Below, one piece after another: positions 7,971 through 16,494 of a DNA stretch of 64,000 bases. Numbering within the stretch: the first letter of the stretch is position 1; each line of letters starts with the position of its first letter. The position numbers and the translations under genes are program-made. Source of the DNA: Thermus composti (GTDB lineage Bacteria; Deinococcota; Deinococci; Deinococcales; Thermaceae); assembly GCF_014647535.1 (NCBI RefSeq), contig NZ_BMPJ01000007.1:1-64000 (forward strand), in the 5' to 3' direction. Below the pieces are notes generated by a model, which searched no databases, was not told the origin of the DNA, and worked only from the letters and a program-made list of their open reading frames with translations.

Positions 7971-9634
7971 GATCGGACCAGATCAAGAAGGGACTCAAGC
8001 AGGCCCCCGCCCGCAGCATGCTCCGGGCGGTGGGGGTGGGGGACGAGGACTTCGGGAAGCCCTTCGTGGGGGTGGTGAACACCTTCACCGACGGGATGCC
8101 CTGCAACTTCCACCTGCGGGAGCTGGCCCTTTACCTCAAGGCCGGGCTCAAGGAGGCGGGGCTTTTTCCCTTTGAGTTCGGGGCCCCCGCCATCTCCGAC
8201 GGGATCAGCATGGGCACCCCGGGGATGCGGGCAAGCCTCGTGAGCCGGGAGGTCATCGCCGACAGCGTGGAGCTCATCGCCCAAGGCTACCTCTACGACG
8301 CCATGGTGGGGCTTTCCGCCTGCGACAAAACCATCCCCGGGACCGCCATGGGGGTGATCCGGAGCGGGGTCCCCGGCATGGTCCTCTACGGGGGGACCAT
8401 CGCCCCCGGGGAGTGGCGGGGCCGGAAGCTCACCATCGTGGAGGTCTTTGAGGCGGTGGGGCAAAGGGCGGCGGGAAAGATCGGCGACGAGGAGCTTTTG
8501 GAGATTGAGCGCCGGGCCATCCCCGGCCCCGGGGCCTGCGGCGGCCAGTACACCGCCAACACCATGGCCATGGCCCTGGAGGCCTTGGGCCTCTCCCCCA
8601 TGGGCTACAACGCCATCCCCGCCGTCCACCCCGAGAAGGCAAGGGCCACCAAGGAGGCGGGGCGGATCCTCGCCTGGGCCATAGAACACGACTGGAAGCC
8701 CAAAGACTTCCTCACCCGGAGAAGCTTCCTCAACGCCATCGCCGCCGTGGCCGCCACGGGGGGGAGCACCAACGCCGTCCTCCACCTCCTGGCAATGGCC
8801 AAGGAGGCGGGGGTGGAGCTAAGCCTAGACGACTTTGACCAGGTCTCCCGCAAGACCCCGGTGATCGCCGACCTGAGGCCCTGGGGCACCTACACCGCCT
8901 GGGAGCTCTACGAGGCCGGGGGCACCGCCCTGGTCTTCAAGCGGCTTTTGGAGGCGGGGCTCCTCTACGGGGAGGAGAAGACCTTGACGGGCCGCACCCT
9001 GGCGGAGGAGGTGGAGCAGGCCTACCGGGAACAGGAGGGACAGCAGGTGGTCTTCCCCGTGGAGAAGGCCCTGAAGCCCCACGGGGGGCTCGTGATCCTT
9101 AAGGGTAACCTGGCGCCCCAAGGAGCGGTCCTCAAGCTTGCCGGAACGGAGCGCACCTACTTTGAGGGCCCGGCCCGGGTCTTTGACTCGGAGGAGGCGG
9201 CCATGGAGAAGGTCCTCCAAGGGGAGATCCGCCCCGGGGACGTGGTGGTGATCCGCTACGTGGGGCCCAAGGGGGCCCCGGGGATGCCCGAGATGCTCTC
9301 GGTGACGAGCGCCCTCGTGGGGGAGGGCTTAGGCCCCGAGGTGGCCCTCCTCACCGACGGCCGCTTCTCCGGGGGCACCCGGGGCCTCATGATCGGCCAC
9401 ATCGCCCCCGAGGCCTTCGTGGGCGGCCCCATCGCCCTTTTGGAGGAGGGGGATCGGATCCGGATTGACGTGGAAAACCGCCTTCTAGAGGTCCTCCTCT
9501 CCGAGGAGGAGCTGGAAAAGCGCAAGGCCCGCTGGAAGCCCCGCCCCCCCGCCTTCACCCACGGGCTTTTCGCCCGCTACGCCGCCCTGGTGCGCCAGGC
9601 GGACGAGGGGGCGGTCCTGGAAGACCCCTTCTAG
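7967..9634 (+). CDS. ilvD: dihydroxy-acid dehydratase
   Basis: A 555-residue Fe-S dehydratase making the 2-oxo acid precursors of valine, isoleucine and, through LeuCDB, leucine. Cluster and active-site signatures are present: C-D-K-T-I-P-G near residue 120, G-P-G-A-C-G-G-Q-Y-T-A-N near residue 190, and the C-terminal T-D-G-R-F-S-G-G-T-R-G motif. It is the last gene of the leu/ilv string. Its TAG stop and the TAG stop of the opposing cytochrome gene share the palindrome CTAG at 9631-9634, leaving no intergenic space for a terminator. Confidence 0.97.
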   Translation: MRSDQIKKGLKQAPARSMLRAVGVGDEDFGKPFVGVVNTFTDGMPCNFHLRELALYLKAGLKEAGLFPFEFGAPAISDGISMGTPGMRASLVSREVIADSVELIAQGYLYDAMVGLSACDKTIPGTAMGVIRSGVPGMVLYGGTIAPGEWRGRKLTIVEVFEAVGQRAAGKIGDEELLEIERRAIPGPGACGGQYTANTMAMALEALGLSPMGYNAIPAVHPEKARATKEAGRILAWAIEHDWKPKDFLTRRSFLNAIAAVAATGGSTNAVLHLLAMAKEAGVELSLDDFDQVSRKTPVIADLRPWGTYTAWELYEAGGTALVFKRLLEAGLLYGEEKTLTGRTLAEEVEQAYREQEGQQVVFPVEKALKPHGGLVILKGNLAPQGAVLKLAGTERTYFEGPARVFDSEEAAMEKVLQGEIRPGDVVVIRYVGPKGAPGMPEMLSVTSALVGEGLGPEVALLTDGRFSGGTRGLMIGHIAPEAFVGGPIALLEEGDRIRIDVENRLLEVLLSEEELEKRKARWKPRPPAFTHGLFARYAALVRQADEGAVLEDPF

Positions 9635-10008
9635 GGGCGCTTCACCTGGTCGGGGGTGAGGTTCAAGCCTCGCTCCCGCCGGACCTCTTCCGGGGTAAAG
9701 GCCTCCCCCTTGGCCCCAAGCAGGGCGCGGAGGTGGTTGAGGAGGAGGGCGAGCTCCTCGTCCTTAAGCTGGGAAAACCCCGGCATGAGGCCCCCTTCTC
9801 CCTTCTTGCCGTAGAGGACCACCAAGACCAGGTAGCGGCGTCCCTCCGGCGTGGCGAAGAAGGGGGCCACCCCCTCGAGGCCGGGATAAGGCCTAACCCC
9901 TTGGGCCCGATCCCCGTGGCACTGGGCGCAGAGGCGCTTCCAGAGGACCTCCCCCTGGCCCAAGGCCAAGGAGGCCAAGAGGAGGAGGAGCGCCAGGCTC
10001 CGCTTCAT
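9631..10008 (-). CDS. secreted monoheme c-type cytochrome
   Basis: A 125-residue protein with an N-terminal signal peptide (residues 1-17, ending near A-L-G-Q) and one heme attachment motif C-A-Q-C-H at about residues 28-32. Met in L-M-P-G-F is the probable sixth iron ligand. It should act as a periplasmic electron carrier; partner enzyme unknown. The ATG has no Shine-Dalgarno, but TATACT (10015-10020, minus strand) ends 6 nt upstream, so the transcript is probably leaderless. It follows potD on the same strand with its own promoter. Confidence 0.85.
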   Translation of the reverse strand: MKRSLALLLLLASLALGQGEVLWKRLCAQCHGDRAQGVRPYPGLEGVAPFFATPEGRRYLVLVVLYGKKGEGGLMPGFSQLKDEELALLLNHLRALLGAKGEAFTPEEVRRERGLNLTPDQVKRP

Positions 10009-10043
10009 GTAAGCAGTATAGCCTACCCCGCATCCCCTAGGCT

Positions 10044-11096
10044 TTACTGGGCCTTAATCTCGGTCCAGATGCGATCAAATAGGGCGATGTCCGGACCCAG
10101 GTCCTTGAGGTACTCAAGCTTGGCCCGCACCTCCTCCGGGGGGAAGACCGTGGGGTCGTTCCGCATCTCCTCGGGGAGAAGGGGGATGGCCTTGGCCACG
10201 GGGGTGGCGTAGCGGGTGTACTCCGCCAAGGCCGCGGCGTTTTCCGGCTCCAGGAGGAAGTCAATGAAGCGGTAGGCCAGCTCCTGGGCGGGGCCCCGCT
10301 TCAGGACCACCATGGCGTCCGTCCAAAGCGTCCCCCCCTCCTTGGCCAGGGTGTAGCGGAGGCGCTCATCCTCTCCCCGGGCCTGGAGGACGTCCCCCGA
10401 GTAGGCGAGGCTTAGGGCGGCGTCCCCCGCCAGGATCCGGTTCAGGGCCTCGAGGCCCCCGGCGAAGCCCACAGAGCGCCTTTTGGCGGCGAGGAGAAGC
10501 TCCTTGGCCCGTTCCAAGGCCTCGGGGTCGGTGGTGTTCACGGAGTAGCCCAGGTACTTGAGGGCGGCCCCGATGGTCTCCCGCATCTCGTCCAGGAGGA
10601 GGAAGGGCCCCACCTGGGCCTCGGGGTCAAAGAGGACGGCGTAGGAGTCCACGGGGCCCGTCACCAGGTCCTCCCGGTAGGCGATCCCCGTGGTGCCCCA
10701 GAGGTAGGGCACGGAGTACTGCAGGCCGGGGTCGTAGGGAGGGTCCAGGAAGAAGGGGTCTAGGTTGGCCAGGTTCCTCAGCTTCCCCTTGTCCAGGGGA
10801 GCGAGGAGGCCGTCCCGGGCCATCTGCAACACGTAGTAGTCGGGGGCCACCACCAGGGAGAACTCCTGGTCCGCCCCCGCCTTGAGCTTGGCCAGCATGG
10901 CCTCGGGGGACTCAAAGGTGTCCAGGACCACCTTGGCCCCGGTTTCCGCCTCAAACTTCTGGATCAGCTCCTCGGGGATGTAGTCCGCCCAGTTGAGGAG
11001 GTAAAGGGTATCCGCCCCTTGGCCTTTGGGCCGGAAGAGGAGCACGCCTAGAAGCACAAGCGCCACCAGAAGCAGAAGAATCCCGATCCGCCTCAT
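10044..11096 (-). CDS. potD: polyamine ABC transporter substrate-binding protein
   Basis: A 350-residue periplasmic binding protein of the PotD/PotF family. The N-terminal 20 residues are a membrane anchor or uncleaved signal without a clear lipobox. Family hallmarks include L-Y-L-L-N-W-A-D-Y-I-P-E-E near residue 31, the V-A-P-D-Y-Y segment, and V-P-Y-L-W-G-T-T-G-I-A-Y. It delivers spermidine, putrescine or a related polyamine to PotBC. Thermus makes unusual long and branched polyamines, so the true ligand may be one of those (inference). Last gene of potABCD; the start overlaps potC by 4 bp. Confidence 0.93.
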   Translation of the reverse strand: MRRIGILLLLVALVLLGVLLFRPKGQGADTLYLLNWADYIPEELIQKFEAETGAKVVLDTFESPEAMLAKLKAGADQEFSLVVAPDYYVLQMARDGLLAPLDKGKLRNLANLDPFFLDPPYDPGLQYSVPYLWGTTGIAYREDLVTGPVDSYAVLFDPEAQVGPFLLLDEMRETIGAALKYLGYSVNTTDPEALERAKELLLAAKRRSVGFAGGLEALNRILAGDAALSLAYSGDVLQARGEDERLRYTLAKEGGTLWTDAMVVLKRGPAQELAYRFIDFLLEPENAAALAEYTRYATPVAKAIPLLPEEMRNDPTVFPPEEVRAKLEYLKDLGPDIALFDRIWTEIKAQ

Positions 11097-11872
11097 ACCT
11101 TCCTCCGCGTAAGAGCATACCCCAAAGCCAGGAAGAAGGCGCTAAGGCCGATGATGAGGGTGGAGAGGGCGTGGACCTTGGGGCTCACCCCCAGCTTCAC
11201 GCTGGAGTAGATGTAAAGGGGCAGGGTGGTGGCCCCGGGCCCAGCGGTGAAGAAGGTGACCACGAAGTCGTCCAGGGAAAGGGTGAGGGCGAGGAGGGCC
11301 CCCGCCGCCACCCCGGGCCAGGCCAGGGGGAGGGTCACGTAAAGGAAGGTCTGAAAGCCCCTCGCCCCCAGGTCCCGGGCCGCCTCCTCGAGGGCGGGGT
11401 CCAGGAGGAGAAGCCTGGAGCGCACCACCAGGGTGACGAAGGCCATCTGGAAGGTGATGTGCCCCAGGATCACCGTGAGGAGGGAAAGCCGGGGGAAGCC
11501 CAAAAGCTCACGGGAAAAGGCGAAGAGGAGCAAAAGGGAGATCCCCATGACCACGTCGGGCACCACCACGGGGACGTAGAGGAGGTAGCGCAAAAACCCC
11601 TTGCCGGGGAAGCGGTAGCGCACAAGGCCCAGGGCGAGCAGGGTCCCGAGGACCGTGGAGACCAAAGTGGAGACCAGGGCCACCGTGAGGGTGTTCAGGA
11701 AGTACTCCAGGACCCTTGGGTCTTGGAAGAGGCCCTGGTACCACTTCAGGGTGAAGCCGGTAAAGTGGACCCCCCTGCGGCTCTCGTTGAAGGAGAGGGC
11801 CACGATGACCAGGATGGGCAGGTAGAGGAAGAGGTAGACCAAAAGGGCGTGGAAGGAAAGAAGCCGCCTCAT
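11093..11872 (-). CDS. potC: polyamine ABC transporter permease PotC
   Basis: A 259-residue inner-membrane permease with about six transmembrane helices. The EAA loop that contacts the ATPase reads E-E-A-A-R-D-L-G-A-R near residue 168. The short-loop PotC-type N-terminus (F-L-Y-L-P-I-L-V-I-V-A-L-S-F-N) is typical. It overlaps potB and potD by 4 bp each. Confidence 0.94.
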   Translation of the reverse strand: MRRLLSFHALLVYLFLYLPILVIVALSFNESRRGVHFTGFTLKWYQGLFQDPRVLEYFLNTLTVALVSTLVSTVLGTLLALGLVRYRFPGKGFLRYLLYVPVVVPDVVMGISLLLLFAFSRELLGFPRLSLLTVILGHITFQMAFVTLVVRSRLLLLDPALEEAARDLGARGFQTFLYVTLPLAWPGVAAGALLALTLSLDDFVVTFFTAGPGATTLPLYIYSSVKLGVSPKVHALSTLIIGLSAFFLALGYALTRRKV

Positions 11873-12729
11873 ACCAGGTCCTCAAGCCCCCTTTCCCCCT
11901 GAAGCCGGGCGTAGAAGTAGAGGCTAAGAAGCACAAACCCCATGAGGAAGACGCTTAGGGCGGCCCCAAAGGCCCAGTCCCGGGTGAGGCCGAACTGCTG
12001 CTGGATGAGGTTGCCGATGAGGACCACCCGCCCCGCCCCCAAAAGGTCCGCCACCACGAAGGTGCCCATGGCGGGGATGAAGACGAGGACGCTTCCCGCA
12101 AAAAGCCCCGGGTAGGTCTGGGGAAAGACGGCGTGGAGGAAGGCCCTAAAGGGCCTCGCCCCGAGGTCGTAGGCGGCTTCCAGAAGCTGCCAGTCAATCC
12201 GCTCCACGCTGGCGTAGACGGGGAGGACGAAGAAGGGCAGGAAGGTGTAGAGGCTCGCGAGGAGAACCGCCAGGAAGGAAGGATAAAGGCTAAGGGGCCC
12301 GAGGCCAAAGGCCTGAAGGAAGGCGTTCACCAGGCCCTCCCGCTGCAGGAGGACGAGCCAGGCGTAGACCCGGATGAGAAAGTTGGTGAAGAAGGGCAGG
12401 AGGAGAAGGAGGAGGAGCAGGTCCCGCCGGGGGTGGCCCGCAAGGTAGAAGGCGAGGGGGTAGCCCAGGAGGGCGGCGAGCAAGGTGGTGAGGGCCCCGA
12501 GGAGGAGGCTTTGCGCGAAGGCCTTGAGGTAGGGGGCCTCGAGGAGCCGGAGGTAGTTGTGGAAGCCCAAGGGGCCGGAAAGCTCCCCGTAAGGCCCCCG
12601 GCTCATGAAGGAGGCGAGGAGGACGAGAAAGGTGGGCAAGAGGACGAAGAGGAAAAGCCAAAGGGCCCCCGGGCCCACGGTGACCAGGATGCGGAAAAGC
12701 CGCTGTAGGGGTGTCGCCGCCTCATTCAT
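11869..12729 (-). CDS. potB: polyamine ABC transporter permease PotB
   Basis: A 286-residue permease with about six helices and an EAA-type loop E-A-A-Y-D-L-G-A-R-P near residue 190. The frame is open to 12780, but the ATG at 12729 (M-N-E-A-A-T-P-L-Q-R-L-F) is preferred because the extra residues are an antisense of potA's C-terminus and do not resemble the family. It overlaps the potA stop by 8 bp, so translation is coupled. Confidence 0.93.
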   Translation of the reverse strand: MNEAATPLQRLFRILVTVGPGALWLFLFVLLPTFLVLLASFMSRGPYGELSGPLGFHNYLRLLEAPYLKAFAQSLLLGALTTLLAALLGYPLAFYLAGHPRRDLLLLLLLLPFFTNFLIRVYAWLVLLQREGLVNAFLQAFGLGPLSLYPSFLAVLLASLYTFLPFFVLPVYASVERIDWQLLEAAYDLGARPFRAFLHAVFPQTYPGLFAGSVLVFIPAMGTFVVADLLGAGRVVLIGNLIQQQFGLTRDWAFGAALSVFLMGFVLLSLYFYARLQGERGLEDLV

Positions 12730-13786
12730 GGACCACCACCAGGTTCTCCGGGGGGAGGTAGCAGAGGACCTCCTCCCCATAGCCGAACTCCTCCGCCCCG
12801 GGCTCCTGCAGGTCCTGGTTCAGGGTGTAGGCCAGAAGCCTCACCTCCCCCGCCCGGAGGTAGTACTGGTTCTCCGCCCCCGTGTAGACGATCTCCTCCA
12901 CCACCGCCCGCACCAGGTTGTCCCGGGCCGGGGCCCCGTCCTTCTTGTAGAGGCGGATCTTCTCCGGGCGGATGGCCAAAAGCCCCGCCTCCCCCAGGGG
13001 CTCCTTCAGGCGCAAGAGGCCCAAAGGGGTCTCGGCCCCCAAGGGGTGGGGCCTTGCGGGAAGGAAGTTGGAACGGCCCAGAAAAGCCGCCACAAAGCGG
13101 TTCTTAGGGCGCTCGTAAACCTCGTCGGGAAGCCCCACCTGTTCAATCCGCCCCGCGCGCATCACGGCGATGCGGTCCGACATGACCAAGGCCTCCTCCT
13201 GGTCGTGGGTGACGAAGATGAAGGTGGTGCCAAGCCGCCTCTGAAGCTGCATGAGCTCCACCCGGAGGTCCTGGCGGAGCCTGGCGTCCAGGGCGGAAAG
13301 GGGCTCGTCCAGGAGGAGGACCTGGGGTTCTAGCACCAAGGCCCGGGCCAGGGCTACCCGCTGCTTCTGCCCCCCGGAAAGCTCCCTGGGGTAGCGCTTT
13401 TCCAGGCCCAGAAGGTCCACGAGCTCCAAAGCCCAGGCCACCTTCTTTCGGATGACCTCCGAGGGAAGGCCCTTCATCCGGAGGCCGAAAGCCACGTTGG
13501 CCTCCACGGTCATGTGGGGGAAGAGGGCGTAGTTCTGGAAGACGGTGTTCACCGGGCGCTCGTAGGGGGGGACCCGGGCCATGTCCCGGCCGCCGATCTC
13601 AATCCGGCCCGCGTCCGGGGTCTCAAACCCGGCGAGGAGCCTCAAAAGCGTGGTCTTGCCGCACCCCGAGGGCCCGAGGAGGCTGAAGAACTCGCCCCTA
13701 TGGACCTCGAGGTCCACCCCATCCAGGGCCACGGTGGTTTCGTAGCGCTTCTGCACCCCCTGGAGACGCACCAGTACCTCGGCCAC
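12722..13786 (-). CDS. potA: polyamine ABC transporter ATP-binding protein
   Basis: A 354-residue ABC ATPase. Walker A G-P-S-G-C-G-K-T-T, the signature L-S-G-G-Q-K-Q-R and Walker B L-L-L-D-E-P-L-S-A-L-D are intact, and the last 100 residues form the TOBE-like regulatory domain of PotA/CysA-type importers. The frame is open to 13858, but I start at the GTG at 13786 (V-A-E-V-L-V-R-L-Q-G-V). It lies 7 nt after a TAAACT -10 box with a proper -35, and family members begin just before this strand. First gene of potABCD. Confidence 0.94.
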   Translation of the reverse strand: MAEVLVRLQGVQKRYETTVALDGVDLEVHRGEFFSLLGPSGCGKTTLLRLLAGFETPDAGRIEIGGRDMARVPPYERPVNTVFQNYALFPHMTVEANVAFGLRMKGLPSEVIRKKVAWALELVDLLGLEKRYPRELSGGQKQRVALARALVLEPQVLLLDEPLSALDARLRQDLRVELMQLQRRLGTTFIFVTHDQEEALVMSDRIAVMRAGRIEQVGLPDEVYERPKNRFVAAFLGRSNFLPARPHPLGAETPLGLLRLKEPLGEAGLLAIRPEKIRLYKKDGAPARDNLVRAVVEEIVYTGAENQYYLRAGEVRLLAYTLNQDLQEPGAEEFGYGEEVLCYLPPENLVVVHE

Positions 13787-13793
13787 GGCGCCC

Positions 13794-13822
13794 AGTTTAG
13801 GGCGCACCGCCTTGGAGGGCAA
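13794..13822 (-). promoter_or_regulatory. leaderless promoter of potABCD
   Basis: On the minus strand TTGCCC (13817-13822) and TAAACT (13794-13799) are 17 bp apart. The GTG start follows 7 nt after the -10 box, so the mRNA starts at or next to the start codon. Confidence 0.75.
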
Positions 13823-13861
13823 CCCCAAACCCGGCACCTGGAAAGAACCCCTGCCCAAAAC

Positions 13862-14941
13862 TCAGTCCTGGTAGCGGTCCCGGTGCACGAGGAGGGCGAG
13901 GCCCAAGCCCGCCAGGGTGGCGATGAGGCTGGACCCGCCGTAGGAGAAGAGGGGAAGGGTGAGGCCGGTGACGGGCATCACCCCCAGGGCCACCCCCAGG
14001 TTCACCACCACCTGAAAGCCCAGCATCCCTGCGAACCCCGAGAGGAAAAGCCGGTCGGAAAGCCTCGGGCAGGCGAGGGCCAGGGCGAAGAGGCGGGCGA
14101 GAAGGAGGCCGTAAAGCCCCAGAAGCCCCACCACGCCCACGAACCCCCACTCCTCCGCCCAGACGGCGAAGACGAAGTCCGTGTGGCGGAAGGGGATGAA
14201 GCCCAGCTGGGCCTGGGTGCCCTGGCCGTAGCCCTTGCCGAAAAGCCCCCCCGAGCCGATGGCGATGGTGGACTGGATGACCTGGAAGCCCTGGCCCAAA
14301 GGGTCCCGGTAAGGGTCCAGGACGATGAGAACGCGTTCCCTCTGGTAGGGCTTGAGGTTGGGCCACACCGCCGTGGGCACGAGGAGGGCGAGGGCCAGCA
14401 GGCCCACGAGGAGGTGGCGCCAGGGAAGCCCGCGAACGAAGACCACCACGAAGGCGCCGAAGAGCACCACCAGCGCCCCGCCCAGGTCCGGCTGGAGGAG
14501 GAGGAGGCCCACCACGGGGAGGGTGAGGAGGGCGGGAAGGGCGTAGTCCCAGACCCGGACGATGGGCCTTTCCTCGAGGGCCTTGGCCAGGGCGAGGAGG
14601 AGGCCGAGCTTGGCGAGCTCCAAGGGCTGGAACTGCAAGGGCCCCAGCACGAACCAGGCCTTGGCCCCGTTGATCTCCCGGCCCGCCACGAGGACCAAGG
14701 CCAGGAGGAGGAGGGAGGCCCCGTAGAGGGGATAGGCCAGGGCGAAGAGGCGGCGGCGGGAGAGAAACTGGAGGCCCAAGGCGAGGAGGAGCCCTAACCC
14801 CAGGGCCACGCTCTGGCGGTAGAGGAGGACCGGATCTGGGGCAGCGCTTCCCAGGTTGACGAAGCCCAAAGCGACGATGGCCGCCACCAGGAAAACGAGG
14901 CCCCAGTCGTAGGCCAGCCAGTTGGGCCGCGCGGGCGCCAC
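13862..14941 (-). CDS. rodA: rod-shape peptidoglycan glycosyltransferase RodA
   Basis: A 359-residue polytopic SEDS protein, about ten membrane helices, that polymerises lipid II for side-wall elongation. Conserved parts include F-Q-P-L-E-L-A-K-L, L-L-L-Q-P-D-L-G-G-A, and the long extracellular loop with G-S-G-G-L-F-G-K-G and H-T-D-F-V-F-A-V-W-A-E-E-W-G, plus L-P-L-F-S-Y-G-G-S-S near the end. The T. thermophilus RodA is the structurally characterised member of the family. It ends the HTH-minD-minE-rodA operon, 11 bp after minE, linking division-site placement to elongation. FtsW is the alternative family call, but the short termini fit RodA. Confidence 0.93.
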   Translation of the reverse strand: MAPARPNWLAYDWGLVFLVAAIVALGFVNLGSAAPDPVLLYRQSVALGLGLLLALGLQFLSRRRLFALAYPLYGASLLLLALVLVAGREINGAKAWFVLGPLQFQPLELAKLGLLLALAKALEERPIVRVWDYALPALLTLPVVGLLLLQPDLGGALVVLFGAFVVVFVRGLPWRHLLVGLLALALLVPTAVWPNLKPYQRERVLIVLDPYRDPLGQGFQVIQSTIAIGSGGLFGKGYGQGTQAQLGFIPFRHTDFVFAVWAEEWGFVGVVGLLGLYGLLLARLFALALACPRLSDRLFLSGFAGMLGFQVVVNLGVALGVMPVTGLTLPLFSYGGSSLIATLAGLGLALLVHRDRYQD

Positions 14942-14952
14942 AGCCTACCCCG

Positions 14953-15177
14953 CTAGCGCAAGGGGATGTCCGCCATCAGGACCACCTTCTCCCCCCGCTC
15001 CTCCAGGGCCACGGAAAGCCCCTCCTCCTGGGCGGGGAAGTAGCGGCGGAGGACCTCCAGGAGGTCCCGCTTCAAGCTCTCCACCATCCCCGGGGAAAGC
15101 CTGGCCCGGTCGTAGGCCAGCACGAGCTTGAGCCTTTCCTTGGCCTTCTCCTTGCTCCTCCTGCGCCACCACATCAC
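14953..15177 (-). CDS. minE: cell division topological specificity factor MinE
   Basis: A 74-residue MinE. The N-terminal amphipathic, MinD-interacting segment is K-E-R-L-K-L-V-L-A-Y-D-R-A and the C-terminal dimerisation strand region ends L-M-A-D-I-P-L-R. MinE stimulates MinD ATPase and drives oscillation or polar restriction of the division inhibitor. The start overlaps the minD stop by 4 bp. A paired minC is not in this window. Confidence 0.92.
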   Translation of the reverse strand: MMWWRRRSKEKAKERLKLVLAYDRARLSPGMVESLKRDLLEVLRRYFPAQEEGLSVALEERGEKVVLMADIPLR

Positions 15178-15977
15178 CGACCCCCAAAGAGGCGCTTCAG
15201 CACCCCGAGAAAGCCCTGGGCGTCCTCGAGGGCACGGAAGGGCACCTCTTCTCCTCGGATGCGCCGCGCCGTGTCCATATAGGCCTGGGCGGCGGGACCC
15301 GTCCCCTTGAGGACCAGGGGCTCCCCCTGGTTGGTGGAGACGATCACCTGTTCGTCCTCGGGAATGATGCCGATGGGCTTCAGGCCCAGGATCTCCACCA
15401 CGTCCTCCACGGAGAGCATATCCCCCCGGGCCACCATCCTGGGGCGCAGGCGGTTGATGACCAGGAAGTTCTCCCGCACCTCCCGGGCCTCCAAAAGGCC
15501 GATGATCCGGTCGGCGTCCCGGACGCTGGAAACCTCGGGGTTCACCACCACCAAAGCCCCTTCCGCCGGGGCGACGGCGGTCTGGAAGCCCTTCTCTATC
15601 CCGGCCGGAGAGTCAATGAGCACCCGGTCAAACCCCTCCTCCTCCAAAAGGACCTGCACCACCTCCTTGAAGCGCTCGGGGTCCAGGGCCTCCTTGTCCT
15701 TGGTCTGGGAGGCGGGAAGGAGGAAGAGGTTCTCCACCCGTTTATCTCGGATGAGGGCCTGCCGGAGCCTGGCCCGGCCCTCGAGGACGTCAATGAGGTC
15801 AAAGACCACCCGGCCCTCGAGGCCCATAACCACGTCCAGGTTGCGTAGGCCCACATCCACGTCGATGACCGCTACCTTCTCGCCCAGCTTAGCCAAGGCC
15901 GCCCCCAGGTTGGCGGTGGTGGTGGTCTTCCCCACGCCCCCCTTGCCCGATGTCACCACGATGGCTTTTGCCTTCAC
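15174..15977 (-). CDS. minD: septum site-determining ATPase MinD
   Basis: A 267-residue deviant Walker A ATPase: K-G-G-V-G-K-T-T at residues 11-18, D-V-D-V-G-L-R-N-L-D following, and switch II I-D-S-P-A-G-I-E. The C-terminus G-F-L-G-V-L-K-R-L-F-G-G is the amphipathic membrane-targeting helix, which distinguishes MinD from Soj/ParA. It overlaps the HTH gene and minE by 4 bp each. Confidence 0.96.
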   Translation of the reverse strand: MKAKAIVVTSGKGGVGKTTTTANLGAALAKLGEKVAVIDVDVGLRNLDVVMGLEGRVVFDLIDVLEGRARLRQALIRDKRVENLFLLPASQTKDKEALDPERFKEVVQVLLEEEGFDRVLIDSPAGIEKGFQTAVAPAEGALVVVNPEVSSVRDADRIIGLLEAREVRENFLVINRLRPRMVARGDMLSVEDVVEILGLKPIGIIPEDEQVIVSTNQGEPLVLKGTGPAAQAYMDTARRIRGEEVPFRALEDAQGFLGVLKRLFGGR

Positions 15978-16282
15978 GTCACCCCCTCCTGCTTGGCCTC
16001 CAATACTTCCTCCAATCCACGCAGGAAATCCAGCACCCGCTTGCCCCGCGGGGTCAGGGTGTATTCTACCCGGGGCGGCACCTCGGGGTAGGCCCGCCGC
16101 TCCACGAAGCCCAGAAGGTGGAACTCCCGAAGCCGCTCCGCCAGGGTCCTGGGGGAGAGGATCAGAAGGCTTTCCAGGTCAGAGAAGCGGGAAGCCCCCC
16201 GGCTTAAGGCGAAAAGCACTTCCGGCGCCCCCCGCCTTGCCAGGACCTTGAGCACCTTGCGGGCGTTCTTGGATAGGGCCAT
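15974..16282 (-). CDS. HxlR-like winged-helix transcriptional regulator
   Basis: A 102-residue winged-helix protein. Residues 10-75 follow the HxlR/MarR-like pattern (V-L-F-A-L-S-R-G-A-S-R-F-S-D-L, then I-L-S-P-R-T-L-A-E-R-L-R-E-F-H-L-L-G-F-V-E-R-R), with a wing ending Y-T-L-T-P-R-G-K. No cysteine is present, so redox sensing is unlikely. It is the first gene of the minD-minE-rodA operon, overlapping minD by 4 bp, which suggests autoregulation of the cluster (inference). TAGCAT at 16289-16294 on the minus strand lies 6 nt before the ATG, a leaderless start. Confidence 0.82.
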   Translation of the reverse strand: MALSKNARKVLKVLARRGAPEVLFALSRGASRFSDLESLLILSPRTLAERLREFHLLGFVERRAYPEVPPRVEYTLTPRGKRVLDFLRGLEEVLEAKQEGVT

Positions 16283-16347
16283 GGCCTAATGCTATCAAAA
16301 GGCGATGTTGCTAGGAAGCCGGGAAGCCAAGGCGTATCCTAAAGGGC

Positions 16348-16485
16348 GTGGAGAAGGAGCCTAAGCCCGAATGGAAGGACTTTCTGGCCCTGGTTCTGGC
16401 CGCCTACAGCCTCCTCCTCCCACCCCTCCTGGGGATTCTGGGGGTCCTCTTTCTCTTCCTCTTGCTCCTCCGGCTTTTCCTGTAA
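16348..16485 (+). CDS. small hydrophobic membrane protein
   Basis: A 45-codon frame starting at GTG (M-E-K-E-P-K-P-E-W-K-D-F-L-A-L-V) continues into about 33 residues that are nearly all Leu, Val, Ala, Phe and Gly and could form one or two membrane helices. The only charged residues are at the N-terminus plus one Arg near the end. TATCCT (16335-16340) lies 7 nt before the GTG, the same leaderless arrangement as its neighbours. It stops 9 bp before the mutase gene. No family recognised. Confidence 0.6.
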   Translation: MEKEPKPEWKDFLALVLAAYSLLLPPLLGILGVLFLFLLLLRLFL

Positions 16486-16494
16486 AACTAAGCT

